DNA of 64,000 nt from Alkalibacterium olivapovliticus (lineage in GTDB: Bacteria > Bacillota > Bacilli > Lactobacillales > Carnobacteriaceae_A): the NCBI RefSeq assembly GCF_003003275.1, contig NZ_PVTO01000004.1, forward strand, positions 62,001 through 126,000, read 5' to 3'. Made by a program: the position numbers and the translations under genes. Numbering within the stretch: position 1 is the first letter of the stretch; the number at the start of each line of letters is the position of its first letter. The notes under the pieces were generated by a model, which was not told the DNA's origin, made no database searches, and saw only the letters and a program-made list of their open reading frames with translations. Positions 16,531 to 25,193 of the stretch are shown piece by piece.

Positions 16531-17612
16531 AAGTAGCCCATATAAATGCAGGAAATGAATTCGGTGGTGGGCTTGTCCACATCATTTCTCTATTGACTGC
16601 TTTGCAGGAAACTGGAACTGAAGCTGAGCTGATCGTGCTGGAAGAAGGACCTGTCGCAAAGGCTGCACGGGAAAAAGGGTTGTCAGTAACGGTGTTTGAA
16701 CAATCAAGTCGGTATGATTTAAGTGTTTTAAAACAAGTCAAAGCTTATATTCAGTCAAATCAGTTTGACCTGGTGCACACTCATGGGCCACGTGCCAATA
16801 TGCTGGTCAACCTGCTGAGGCCATTTCTTAAGGTGAAGTGGGTTGTCACGGTTCACAGTAATCCTCTCTTGGATTTTGAAAATCAAGGTTTAAAAGGGAG
16901 ACTGTTTGAAAAAATAAACACTAAAAGTCTGATTAAGGCAGATGGCGTCATCGCCGTCTCAAATGAGATCAAAATGATCGTCTGTGAACTGGGAGGGCGT
17001 GCGAGTCAAATCGCTACGATACATAATGGTATAACGTTCTCCGAGCCGCTCTCATCTGTATCCCATGAAGAGATATTTACTATAATTGCAGTAGGAAGGC
17101 TGCATCGAATCAAGCAGTTCGATTTACTGCTGGATGCCTTGACCGAAATGGGCACGACAAACTGGCAGTTGATGCTGTGCGGTGAAGGGGAAGAAGAAGG
17201 CAGGCTGCGCAGGCTAGCTGAAGAACTCCATTGTTCACCTCATATTCATTTTGAAGGATGGCTTCCAGCTGAGCGCTTAAAAGAGGTTATTGCTCAGGCA
17301 GATATAATGGTCCATCCATCTAAAAGCGAAAGCTTCCCACTGGTCTTGTTAGAGGCAGCCGAACAGGAAGTACCGGTGATTGCAACTGATGTAGGAGATG
17401 TCAGGGAACTGATCACTGATTATGAACTAGGCTGGCTGATTGAATCAGCTGATAAACAGGAGCTGGTCAGAGCCCTGAATGAAGCCTACAGTGAATGGAT
17501 CGAAGGGAAATTGCCAATAAAAGGGAAACAATTGCGTGAGCATGCTTTAGCCTATTCGCTGACCGCTCAAGCTGAAAAAGTAACTTCTTTCTATAACAGA
17601 ATACGCTATTAA
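16527..17612 (+). CDS. GT4-family glycosyltransferase
   Basis: A 361-residue GT-B glycosyltransferase. The N-terminal half starts MKVAHINAGNEFGGGLVHI, and the C-terminal half contains AVGRLHRIKQFDLLLDA, HFEGWLPAERLKEVIAQADIMVHPSKSE and the E-x7-E region FPLVLLEAAEQEVPVIA used to bind the sugar nucleotide. The start codon overlaps the tagA-like stop as ATGA, so the two are coupled and probably act in the same wall- or surface-polymer pathway. Donor and acceptor are unknown. It ends at a strong terminator. Confidence 0.9.
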   Translation: MKVAHINAGNEFGGGLVHIISLLTALQETGTEAELIVLEEGPVAKAAREKGLSVTVFEQSSRYDLSVLKQVKAYIQSNQFDLVHTHGPRANMLVNLLRPFLKVKWVVTVHSNPLLDFENQGLKGRLFEKINTKSLIKADGVIAVSNEIKMIVCELGGRASQIATIHNGITFSEPLSSVSHEEIFTIIAVGRLHRIKQFDLLLDALTEMGTTNWQLMLCGEGEEEGRLRRLAEELHCSPHIHFEGWLPAERLKEVIAQADIMVHPSKSESFPLVLLEAAEQEVPVIATDVGDVRELITDYELGWLIESADKQELVRALNEAYSEWIEGKLPIKGKQLREHALAYSLTAQAEKVTSFYNRIRY

Positions 17613-17655
17613 AGACAGAAAAGTGAGCGGAAGCCTTCTCTGTCTTTTTGTTTTT
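17611..17655 (+). terminator. Terminator after the glycosyltransferase pair
   Basis: AAAGACAGA and TCTGTCTTT form the stem around a 19-base loop; a long T-rich tail follows. Confidence 0.8.
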
Positions 17656-17701
17656 TAATAGTACCAAAGTAAACACATCGCATTCGAAAACAATAGAAAT
17701 A

Positions 17702-17710
17702 TGGTATACT
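17702..17710 (+). promoter_or_regulatory. Extended -10 promoter of pncB-nadE
   Basis: TGGTATACT matches an extended -10; TTCGAA at 17683-17688 could be a weak -35 with a 16-base spacer. Confidence 0.55.
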
Positions 17711-17747
17711 TGCTAACAGAGATGTGCCTGTTTGAGGAGGAAAAGTA

Positions 17748-19232
17748 ATGGTTAATACTTATGCAGATGACAGTATGGCATTGCATACAGATTTTTATGA
17801 ATTGAATATGATTTACACGCACTGGAAAAAAGGTAATCACCAGAAGAATGCCGTATTCGAAGTTTATTACCGCAGTAATCCTTTTGGAATGGGGTATACG
17901 ATCTTTGCGGGACTGGAACGTGTGATTGATTACATTTTAAATGTAAAATTTTCTGAGTCGGATATCGAATACCTGAGAGAAGAAAAAGAGTTTCCTGAAG
18001 AATTTTTGGATTTTCTTAAAGAGTGGCGGTTTAAAGGGACGGTTCGGTCGTTCAAAGAAGGGGAAGTTGCTTTTGCCAATGAACCTATCATTCAGGTAGA
18101 AGGTCCAATTGTTGATTGCCAGCTGATTGAGACAGCTGTTTTAAACATCGTCAACTTTCAGACACTGATAGCCACTAAGGCGTCACAGGTTAAAAGTGCT
18201 GCTGGAGATGACCCTGTTCTTGAGTTTGGGGCTAGAAGAGCACAGGAATTTGATGCAGCTTTATGGGGATCAAGAGCCACATACATAGGTGGTTGTGATT
18301 CGACGAGTAATACAAGGGCATCTAAAGTTTTTGGCATTCCTGCCTCCGGAACGCACGCTCATGCACTTGTTCAGGCTTACCGGGATGAGTACCAGGCATT
18401 CAAAGCTTATGCTGAAACGCATAAGGACTGTGTCTTTTTGGTGGATACGTATCACACAATCGATTCTGGTGTGCCAAATGCAATCAAAGTAGCTGATGAA
18501 ATGGGAGACAAAATTAATTTTCTCGGAGTGAGACTGGATTCAGGAGACTTATCCTATTTGTCCAAACGAGTCAGACAGCAGTTAGATGAAGCGGGTTATC
18601 CAGATGCGAAGATTTTTGTTTCCAATGATTTAAACGCTGAAACCATTTTAAACCTGAAGATGCAGGGAGCTAAAATAGACGTCTGGGGTGTCGGAACCAA
18701 GATGATCACTGCTTTCGATCAGCCTGCATTAGGAGCTGTTTATAAAATCGTATCTGTTGAAGGAAAAGATGAAGATATGCACCACACCTTAAAACTGACT
18801 GCGAATGCTGCCAAAATTTCGACACCTGGGAAAAAACAAGTCTGGCGAGTCAGATCTTATAATAACAAGAAACCGGAAGGCGATTACATCACCCTTCACG
18901 ATGAGCAGCCGAATGCTGAAGATTCTCTGTTCATGTTTCACCCACAATACACTTACATCAATAAGACTGTTGAAAATTTCTATGCACGTCCATTGCTGGA
19001 GCATATCATAGTAGAAGGGGCGCTTGTATACGATCTGCCTCAACTTGATGAAATAAAAGAATATGCAGAAACAAGTTTGTCTGAACAATGGGCAGAGCAT
19101 AAGCGGTTATTAAACCCGGAGCCTTACCCGGTAGATTTATCACAGAAACTCTACGATGCTAAAGTTGAAACGATCAAGCTGTTCAAAAAGATTGCGAAAT
19201 CGACGAGTTCTGAAGAAAATGCTATATTTTAA
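17748..19232 (+). CDS. pncB: Nicotinate phosphoribosyltransferase
   Basis: It makes nicotinate mononucleotide from nicotinate and PRPP, with ATP hydrolysis, in NAD salvage. The 494 residues are typical of the longer Gram-positive form. ALHTDFYELNM at the N-terminus, EFGARRAQEFDAA, GTHAHALVQAY and VRLDSGDLSYLSKRVRQ are the diagnostic motifs, and GVGTKMITAFDQPAL holds the phosphate-binding loop. GAGGAGGAAAAG precedes the ATG. nadE follows 41 bases later in the same direction; together they supply NAD from imported nicotinate, with NadD encoded elsewhere. Confidence 0.97.
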   Translation: MVNTYADDSMALHTDFYELNMIYTHWKKGNHQKNAVFEVYYRSNPFGMGYTIFAGLERVIDYILNVKFSESDIEYLREEKEFPEEFLDFLKEWRFKGTVRSFKEGEVAFANEPIIQVEGPIVDCQLIETAVLNIVNFQTLIATKASQVKSAAGDDPVLEFGARRAQEFDAALWGSRATYIGGCDSTSNTRASKVFGIPASGTHAHALVQAYRDEYQAFKAYAETHKDCVFLVDTYHTIDSGVPNAIKVADEMGDKINFLGVRLDSGDLSYLSKRVRQQLDEAGYPDAKIFVSNDLNAETILNLKMQGAKIDVWGVGTKMITAFDQPALGAVYKIVSVEGKDEDMHHTLKLTANAAKISTPGKKQVWRVRSYNNKKPEGDYITLHDEQPNAEDSLFMFHPQYTYINKTVENFYARPLLEHIIVEGALVYDLPQLDEIKEYAETSLSEQWAEHKRLLNPEPYPVDLSQKLYDAKVETIKLFKKIAKSTSSEENAIF

Positions 19233-19273
19233 TTAAGGAGTAAAAGACTAATAATAAAAAGGGGCTGTTTTAT

Positions 19274-20104
19274 ATGATGTCTGATTTACAGAAAAAAATT
19301 GTTGAAGAGATGAATGTCCAGCCGGTGATCGATCCAAAAAATGAAGTGAGACGAACGATCGATTTCATGAAAGAGTATATGAATAAGCACTCTTTTCTGA
19401 AAACGATGGTCCTTGGTTTATCTGGCGGACAGGATTCGACACTGCTGGGTAAATTGGCTCAGATGGCAATGGAAGAGTTAAGATCAGAAACTGGTGATGA
19501 TGCTTATGCATTTATCGCTGTCCGTTTACCTTATGGAGAACAAGCAGATGAACAGGATGCAATGGATGCTATTGACTGGATCAAGCCGGACAAAGTGCTG
19601 AGAGTCGATATCAAGCCTGCTGCTGATGCGATTGAAGAGAGCGTAGGGGCTAATGACTTCAAGTTGAGTGACTTCAACAAAGGGAATATTAAAGCGAGAC
19701 AACGGATGGTGGTCCAGTATGCCATTGCCGGAGATGCCAATGGCGTAGTACTGGGCACGGATCACCCTGCAGAAGCGGTGACTGGATTTTTCACAAAATA
19801 CGGCGATGGTGGAACCGATCTGAACCCATTATTCCGTCTGAATAAGGAACAGGGAAAACAATTGCTTAGAGAACTGGGTGCACCGAATCATTTAGTCCAG
19901 AAAGTACCAACGGCTGATTTGGAAAGCGACAAACCCGGTCTTGCTGATGAAGAAGCTCTGGGAGTGACATATGATGAAATTGACCAGTATCTGATTGGAG
20001 AAGAAGTATCCAGTGAAGCTGCTGAAACAATTGAAAAATGGTATTTACAGACTATGCACAAACGCCATCTGCCAATCACACTATTCGATGATTTCTGGAA
20101 GTAA
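19274..20104 (+). CDS. nadE: NH3-dependent NAD synthetase
   Basis: It amidates nicotinate adenine dinucleotide to NAD with ATP and ammonia. The 276-residue length is that of the ammonia-type enzyme without a glutaminase domain. [16 protein letters not shown] near residue 46 is the PP-loop of N-type ATP pyrophosphatases, followed by [36 protein letters not shown] and KVPTADLE. The start is ATG 19274, with AGGGG about 10 bases upstream; the next codon is also ATG. It follows pncB, so the pair forms an NAD salvage operon. Confidence 0.97.
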   Translation: MMSDLQKKIVEEMNVQPVIDPKNEVRRTIDFMKEYMNKHSFLKTMVLGLSGGQDSTLLGKLAQMAMEELRSETGDDAYAFIAVRLPYGEQADEQDAMDAIDWIKPDKVLRVDIKPAADAIEESVGANDFKLSDFNKGNIKARQRMVVQYAIAGDANGVVLGTDHPAEAVTGFFTKYGDGGTDLNPLFRLNKEQGKQLLRELGAPNHLVQKVPTADLESDKPGLADEEALGVTYDEIDQYLIGEEVSSEAAETIEKWYLQTMHKRHLPITLFDDFWK

Positions 20105-20133
20105 CGACCACTAAACCAACGTATAAATGCATG

Positions 20134-20164
20134 ACCCTTTGCTGGTTTTTAGTGAAGGGTTTTG
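20134..20164 (+). terminator. Probable terminator after nadE
   Basis: ACCCTT and AAGGGT pair around a 15-base loop and run into TTTTGT. A competing fold pairs CACTAAA-CCA (20109-20118) with TGG-TTTTTAGTG (20143-20154). Confidence 0.5.
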
Positions 20165-20171
20165 TATACAT

Positions 20172-20186
20172 AACCAAGTTAACTGG
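20172..20186 (+). promoter_or_regulatory. Palindrome over the nagA leader, candidate NagR operator
   Basis: CCAAGTTAACTGG has near-symmetric halves around GTTAAC and abuts the nagA ribosome site GGAGGGG. The operon encodes its own GntR/UTRA repressor, so an operator is expected here, but the match to known NagR sites is not strong. TGGTTT-16-TATACA at 20143-20170 is a possible promoter just before it. Confidence 0.35.
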
Positions 20187-20197
20187 AGGGGAACATA

Positions 20198-21334
20198 ATG
20201 CCAAAGGTCTATATTAATGCTACACTCTACACTGGTGAAGGTCAGATTGAGAAAGGGTATATCCGTTTTTCAGATGAAATCATGGGTGTGGGGAAGATGG
20301 AAATCTATGAAAAAGACGATAGTGATGAAGAAGTGGATGTCGAAGGAAATATAATCATTCCCGGATTCATAGATGTCCACAGTCATGGAGGGTATGGTGT
20401 TGATAATATGGACGCCGAACCTGAGAAGATAGATAAGATGATCAATAAAATGCTGGCTGAAGGAATTACGTCTTATTTCCCGACAACGATTACCCAGTCA
20501 GATGAACAGATTGAAGCCTGCCTTAAAGCAATAAAAGAAGTAGAAGAATCGAACCCGCTAATTCAGGGTATCCATATTGAAGGGCCATTCATTTCTAAAG
20601 AATTCAAAGGCGCTCAACCTGAAGCGTTTATTCGTCCGGCCCAGCTGGATACACTTAAAAAATGGCAGAAAGCAAGTGGAGATTTAATTCGTCTTATAAC
20701 CTATGCACCCGAAGCAGGGGACGTCTCTGAATTTGAAGAGTATTGTAAGGGAAATAATATCGTTTTGTCAGCCGGTCATTCCGGCGCAACTTACGAGCAG
20801 CTTATAGAGTCTGAAGCTACTCATATCACGCATCTTTTTAATGGGCAAAGGGGACTGCATCACCGTGAGATCGGAGTCAGCGGATACGGACTACTGGAAG
20901 ATGATGTGATGGTCGAGATGATAGTGGACGGCTATCATATCTCTAAACCAATGGTTCAGCTGGCGTTTAAAGCTAAAGGAGCAGATGGCATCCAGCTTAT
21001 CACTGATTCGATGCGCGCAAAAGGGTTACCGGATGGTGACAGCGAGCTGGGAGGCCAGAAGGTCACAGTGAAAGATAAACAGGCTCGTCTAGAAGATGGG
21101 ACGCTTGCAGGGAGTGTTTTAACATTCAATGATGCCTTTAAAAATATGATTGAATTTACGGGCTGCTCTATACTGGAAGCCGTAAAAATGAGTTCGACCA
21201 ACCAGGCTAAAGAATTTAAATTAGAAAAAAAAGGGCAGTTAAAGCCTAGCTTTGATGCAGATATGGTATTGATGGATAAAGATCTGACCATTAAAGAGAC
21301 AATAGTAGGAGGAAAAATACATGAATTCAACTGA
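20198..21334 (+). CDS. nagA: N-acetylglucosamine-6-phosphate deacetylase
   Basis: It removes acetate from GlcNAc-6-phosphate, giving glucosamine 6-phosphate. The 378-residue amidohydrolase has [20 protein letters not shown] (metal-binding HxH), [36 protein letters not shown] and the catalytic Asp in [17 protein letters not shown] lies just upstream of the ATG. The stop overlaps the start of nagB by 14 bases. The enzyme also recycles amino sugars from peptidoglycan, and its product can feed glycolysis via NagB or UDP-GlcNAc synthesis. Confidence 0.96.
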   Translation: MPKVYINATLYTGEGQIEKGYIRFSDEIMGVGKMEIYEKDDSDEEVDVEGNIIIPGFIDVHSHGGYGVDNMDAEPEKIDKMINKMLAEGITSYFPTTITQSDEQIEACLKAIKEVEESNPLIQGIHIEGPFISKEFKGAQPEAFIRPAQLDTLKKWQKASGDLIRLITYAPEAGDVSEFEEYCKGNNIVLSAGHSGATYEQLIESEATHITHLFNGQRGLHHREIGVSGYGLLEDDVMVEMIVDGYHISKPMVQLAFKAKGADGIQLITDSMRAKGLPDGDSELGGQKVTVKDKQARLEDGTLAGSVLTFNDAFKNMIEFTGCSILEAVKMSSTNQAKEFKLEKKGQLKPSFDADMVLMDKDLTIKETIVGGKIHEFN

Positions 21335-22043
21335 AAATGGGAATATGAAAATCATAAAAGTGAAAAATAAACAGGATGGGGGAGAGATAGCTTACAAGCT
21401 AATCAGAGAAGCCCATGAGAGTGGAGCGACTGTTTTTGGACTGGCGACCGGCAGTACGCCCGAAACGCTTTATTCAGTTTTAAGAAAAAGTGATTTAGAT
21501 TTCTCAGATAAAATTGCCATAAATCTCGACGAATACATCGGTTTAGCTGGAGATCATCCTCAAAGTTACAAAACGTTTATGAAAGAGCATTTGTTTAATG
21601 ATAAACCCTTTAAAGAAACATTTATTCCTGATGGACTTGCTGAAGAAGAGTCTGAAGTTAAACACTATAATACTGTTATTGAGTCAAATCCTATAGATGT
21701 ACAGATTCTGGGTATTGGAACGAATGCTCATATCGGCTTTAATGAACCTGGAACACCTTTTGATACGCAAACACATAAAGTGGCTTTGACGGATGCAACT
21801 ATCGAAGCCAATAAGCATAACTTTGATTCCGAAAATGATGTCCCTCGCTTCGCTTATTCTATGGGCATAAAGTCTATTATGTCAGCAAAAAAGATCATTC
21901 TACTTGCATATGGTGAAAACAAAGCCGAAGCTGTGGCAAATACAGTCAGTGGGCCGGTGACCGAAGATGTACCTTCCAGCATCCTGCAGAAACACCCTGA
22001 TGTGGTCCTAATATTGGATGAAGCAGCTGCCAGTCAACTTTAA
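21321..22043 (+). CDS. nagB: Glucosamine-6-phosphate deaminase
   Basis: It converts glucosamine 6-phosphate to fructose 6-phosphate and ammonia. The 240 residues carry [18 protein letters not shown] (phosphate loop), INLDEYIGL with the catalytic Asp, and [19 protein letters not shown]. The start at 21321 was chosen because AGGAGG lies eight bases upstream, although a shorter form from ATG 21345 would resemble other NagB N-termini more closely. It overlaps nagA and is followed 27 bases later by the nagR regulator. Confidence 0.96.
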   Translation: MNSTENGNMKIIKVKNKQDGGEIAYKLIREAHESGATVFGLATGSTPETLYSVLRKSDLDFSDKIAINLDEYIGLAGDHPQSYKTFMKEHLFNDKPFKETFIPDGLAEEESEVKHYNTVIESNPIDVQILGIGTNAHIGFNEPGTPFDTQTHKVALTDATIEANKHNFDSENDVPRFAYSMGIKSIMSAKKIILLAYGENKAEAVANTVSGPVTEDVPSSILQKHPDVVLILDEAAASQL

Positions 22044-22070
22044 ACTGAGCAGATTAAGAAAGGATGGGGC

Positions 22071-22781
22071 ATGTCAAATAAAATTCCTGTGTATATTGAA
22101 ATGCACAATAAAATGAGGCAACTGATTGTATCAAATGAATGGAAAAAAGGAAACAAAATACCTTCTGAGAGAGACCTGGCGGATGAATTTAATGTCAGTA
22201 GAATGACTGCAAGACAAGCCGTCAGCTCACTTGTCGAAGAAGGTCTGCTGGAACGAAAAAGAGGATCAGGCACTTTTGTCGCTTCTGAAAAGGTACGCGA
22301 AAAACTAAGTGGGATTCCCAGCTTTACTGAAACGATTGAAAAGTTGGGGAAAACGCCATCAAGCAAACTTGTCTCTTACTATACTAAACGGGCAAGTGAA
22401 AGTGAATCTGAGAAGTTGGCGATTCATCAGGATGAGATGGTATTGGTAATGGAACGTATTCGTTATGCAAATGGAGAACCCATCTGCTTCGAGGTTGCTA
22501 CGCTTCCACTGGTTATTATTAAGACCTTCAGTAAAGAGCAGCTGACGAAGCATTTGTATCGGACTTTATCAGATAATGGCTATGAAGTGGCTCGAGCAGA
22601 GCAGACTCTTTCAGCAACACTTGCTTCTGAGAAAGTAGCTGACTTACTTCAAATCAAAAGAGAATCGCCTATTCTGCGCTTGCGACAGGTCAGTTACACA
22701 CAAGACAGTACGCCGTTTGAGTATGTTAGAGCACAATATGTTGGATCACGCTATGAATTTTTTTTAGAAGCATTAAAATAA
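22071..22781 (+). CDS. nagR: GntR/HutC-family regulator of amino-sugar genes
   Basis: This 236-residue repressor has an N-terminal winged helix (KIPSERDLADEFNVSRMTARQAVSSLVEEGLL, residues about 30-60, cited in part) and a C-terminal UTRA effector domain starting near residue 90. It is the third gene after nagA and nagB, the arrangement of B. subtilis nagAB-nagR (yvoA), where glucosamine 6-phosphate or GlcNAc-6-phosphate releases the repressor. By analogy it should repress its own operon. The functional call is based on context and domain type. Confidence 0.88.
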   Translation: MSNKIPVYIEMHNKMRQLIVSNEWKKGNKIPSERDLADEFNVSRMTARQAVSSLVEEGLLERKRGSGTFVASEKVREKLSGIPSFTETIEKLGKTPSSKLVSYYTKRASESESEKLAIHQDEMVLVMERIRYANGEPICFEVATLPLVIIKTFSKEQLTKHLYRTLSDNGYEVARAEQTLSATLASEKVADLLQIKRESPILRLRQVSYTQDSTPFEYVRAQYVGSRYEFFLEALK

Positions 22782-22788
22782 AACAACA

Positions 22789-22838
22789 ATGCAGACAACG
22801 CTCAAATGAGAATTGTCTGCATCGTTTTAGTTTGTTTT
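22789..22838. terminator. Bidirectional terminator between nagR and the LCP gene
   Basis: ATGCAGACAA and TTGTCTGCAT form a perfect 10-bp stem with a 14-base loop. T-rich tails are present on both sides, suited to the two convergent genes. Confidence 0.9.
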
Positions 22839-22841
22839 TAG

Positions 22842-23909
22842 TTAGTCAAAATCTTCCCCGGAAATATCTGACTCGTCTGACTCGCCTTCGATTGTTTCGT
22901 AAAGAGATTCGTTCTCACCCTGCCTAACGGGTTCGTCGATGTTCATGTGATCTCTCAGTTCTTCCTGCAGGTTAAGCAGATTCTGCTCATAGGGGAGATA
23001 GACGTAAAGTTCCTGCCCGTATTCTGGAATGTATACATAATCATCAGTTCCCAGAATTTCAATTGATTCAATCGTTTCTGCTGCTGCTCTGTAGCTGGAA
23101 GCGACAGCCATTATCTGCTGGCCGGACATATTAGTCTGTAGATTCGGCCTGACAGCATTAAGGATCGGCGTTAAATTAGTGATTGACCCGAATGACATCA
23201 AATCCTCAATCATGGTTTCAATAACCTGGCGCTGGCGTTCCTGTCTTCCGAAATCGCCTCTTGGATCCTGTTTCCTCATACGGGCATATCCGAGGGCCTG
23301 CTCACCATTCAATTCCTGCAGGCCTTCTTCGATTTCGATTGCACCAGTATTTTCTTCGCTGTCCTGAACGGTGAATGAGAGAGGAGAATCGATGGTAATG
23401 CCACCTACAGCATCTACAAGGTCAACTAATCCTTCAAAATTCAAAGTAGCGTAAAAAGATATGGGTATCGTCAGATAATCTTGAACATAATCGATTACAC
23501 CACTGATACCATATATTGCATACAGCGCATTAAATTTTTCCTGTCGCTCACTGTTAGGTAAAGTAATCAGTGTATCTCTAGGAATAGACACCAGTTTTGT
23601 GGATTCTTCTATGGGGTTGATCGTGGCTACCATAATAGAGTCAGAACGACGGGCGCCGTCCTCTTCATCCAGACCAAGGATAAGAATTGAAATCGGGTGC
23701 ATTGCTCGAATCGATTCGTCGCTTTCTGAAGTATCTTGTAATTCTTCAGGGGTTTCTTCTGATACATCCGCCAGTAACTGAACAACCTGGTAGCCGTAAT
23801 AGCCGGCAGCTGATCCAATCACAAATGCTAATATAATAGTTGCCGTTAAAATGATGCGTTTAATCAATTTTGTTCGATTATTTTTCTTTATATGTTTGTC
23901 AGATCGCAT
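22842..23909 (-). CDS. LytR-CpsA-Psr (LCP) family glycopolymer transferase
   Basis: LCP enzymes transfer undecaprenyl-linked teichoic acid or capsule to peptidoglycan outside the membrane. The 355-residue protein has a short cytoplasmic basic N-terminus, one membrane segment at about 18-40, then the LCP core: ILILGLDEEDGARRSDSIMVATINP, LVSIPRDTLITLP, KFNALYAIYG, LVDAVGGITID and GYARMRKQDPRGDFGRQERQRQ, with the Arg and Asp residues that hold the lipid pyrophosphate. The C-terminal tail is very acidic. It is divergent from tagO, which primes wall teichoic acid, supporting the role. A second LCP gene lies beyond tagO. Confidence 0.93.
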   Translation of the reverse strand: MRSDKHIKKNNRTKLIKRIILTATIILAFVIGSAAGYYGYQVVQLLADVSEETPEELQDTSESDESIRAMHPISILILGLDEEDGARRSDSIMVATINPIEESTKLVSIPRDTLITLPNSERQEKFNALYAIYGISGVIDYVQDYLTIPISFYATLNFEGLVDLVDAVGGITIDSPLSFTVQDSEENTGAIEIEEGLQELNGEQALGYARMRKQDPRGDFGRQERQRQVIETMIEDLMSFGSITNLTPILNAVRPNLQTNMSGQQIMAVASSYRAAAETIESIEILGTDDYVYIPEYGQELYVYLPYEQNLLNLQEELRDHMNIDEPVRQGENESLYETIEGESDESDISGEDFD

Positions 23910-23946
23910 AAGGGCCTCTTTTCTATAACGAGAATTGTTAAAGTCT

Positions 23947-23975
23947 TTTATAAGTTTAATCTAAGTACTTTTCAA
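23947..23975 (-). promoter_or_regulatory. Promoter of the first LCP gene
   Basis: On the minus strand TTGAAA and TATAAA are separated by 17 bases. Its -35 lies only a few bases from that of the divergent tagO promoter. Confidence 0.65.
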
Positions 23976-23984
23976 TTGCAATTG
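23973..23984. promoter_or_regulatory. 12-bp palindrome between divergent promoters
   Basis: CAATTGCAATTG is a perfect palindrome that touches both -35 boxes of the divergent LCP and tagO promoters. It is well placed for a regulator that controls both genes, but no regulator is identified. Confidence 0.4.
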
Positions 23985-24011
23985 TGATTTTCAATATAGT
24001 GATGCTATAAT
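23982..24011 (+). promoter_or_regulatory. Promoter of tagO
   Basis: TTGTGA and TATAAT are 18 bases apart, with the extended element TGC directly before the -10. The predicted start is at about 24017-24019, next to the first tagO start codon. Confidence 0.72.
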
Positions 24012-24019
24012 TAAAGAAA

Positions 24020-25126
24020 ATGTCTATAGAAATGAGTACTGTTATGTATAATATGTTTATTGTTTTGATGGTCTGTATATTTACGATGCTTGGTACATTG
24101 GTTCTGACGCCTATTTTCAAAGTGTTCGCCAGGAAATTCAAGATTGTGGACGAGCCTGAAGCCAGACGTGTCCATGAAAAAGTTATGCCGACAATGGGGG
24201 GCATAACTATCTTTATTGTGTTCTTTTTTTCATCCTTTGTCTTGTTACCCATTCCAACCTCTCAAATAATGCCTATTTTCGCAGGGGCTGCAGTGATTGT
24301 TATAACGGGTGTACTCGATGATGTGTTTGAATTAAAACCACTGGTTAAGCTGACCGGAATGATTGTAGCAGCAAGTCTCGTTTATGTATTAGGGGATGTA
24401 GCACTTGAAACAATGACGATTCCATACTTCGGAACGCTTACTTTCGGATCATGGCAGATGCCATTTACTATATTATGGATAGTGGGCCTGACAAATGCAA
24501 TCAACTTGATAGACGGTCTGGACGGTCTGGCTAGTGGAATATCGATGATTGCGCTCACCACCATGGGCATAATCGGATTTTTCTTTCTCACTATAGAAGA
24601 AGTATCAATTTCAATCATGATATTTGTTCTGGTTGCTGCGATTGCCGGTTTCTGGCCGTATAATTTTCAACCTGCCAGTATTTTTCTCGGGGATACAGGG
24701 GCTTTGTTTCTAGGTTATATGATTGGTGTTTTTTCACTACAAGGTTTGAAAAATGCAACGCTTATCTCGCTGATCCTGCCTATTGTCATATTAGGTATAC
24801 CAGTTACAGACACTTTGTTTGCTATTCTAAGAAGGACCTTAAATAAGCAATCGATTTCAGCAGCTGATAAAAATCATATCCATCATCGTTTGATGAGCAT
24901 AGGCTTGTCACACAGACAAACGGTTCTGGCTATCTACTGTGTTTCAGCCATCTTCTCCGTTATAGCAATGCTGTATAATTTCTCAACTCTGATTGGATCG
25001 ATTCTATTGACAGTATCAGTCATTGTCGGTGTCGAATTATTTGTAGAGATAATTGGGCTGGTTGGGGAGGAAAGAAGACCTTTATTGAAAAAATTAAGTG
25101 AGTTCGGCAGAAAGCTCAATAACTAA
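24020..25126 (+). CDS. tagO: Undecaprenyl-phosphate GlcNAc-1-phosphate transferase
   Basis: This membrane enzyme loads GlcNAc-1-phosphate onto undecaprenyl phosphate, priming wall teichoic acid or related polymers. About ten membrane segments occur in 368 residues. VHEKVMPTMGGI, GVLDDVFELKP (the Mg-binding DD), NAINLIDGLDGLASG and the C-terminal HIHHRL loop define the WecA/TagO branch of the MraY family. The start is uncertain: ATG 24020 lies at the predicted transcript start, so translation would be leaderless, whereas ATG 24032 or 24044 would shorten the protein by 4 or 8 residues. Flanking LCP genes fit a shared pathway. Confidence 0.94.
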   Translation: MSIEMSTVMYNMFIVLMVCIFTMLGTLVLTPIFKVFARKFKIVDEPEARRVHEKVMPTMGGITIFIVFFFSSFVLLPIPTSQIMPIFAGAAVIVITGVLDDVFELKPLVKLTGMIVAASLVYVLGDVALETMTIPYFGTLTFGSWQMPFTILWIVGLTNAINLIDGLDGLASGISMIALTTMGIIGFFFLTIEEVSISIMIFVLVAAIAGFWPYNFQPASIFLGDTGALFLGYMIGVFSLQGLKNATLISLILPIVILGIPVTDTLFAILRRTLNKQSISAADKNHIHHRLMSIGLSHRQTVLAIYCVSAIFSVIAMLYNFSTLIGSILLTVSVIVGVELFVEIIGLVGEERRPLLKKLSEFGRKLNN

Positions 25127-25140
25127 CCTAATTTCAATAA

Positions 25141-25179
25141 AAAGCGACCGCTCATTCAAATCTGGATGAGCGGTCGCTT
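25141..25179. terminator. Strong terminator between tagO and the second LCP gene
   Basis: AAGCGACCGCTCAT pairs perfectly with ATGAGCGGTCGCTT. The T-run (TTTTTATTG) is on the minus side, so it mainly ends the minus-strand LCP gene, but may also stop tagO transcripts. Confidence 0.88.
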
Positions 25180-25193
25180 GACGTATCGTTTAT

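Noticed and set aside
20172-20186. Firm assignment of a NagR (dre) operator
   Set aside because: The palindrome is short and overlaps the ribosome site; it was listed only as a low-confidence candidate.
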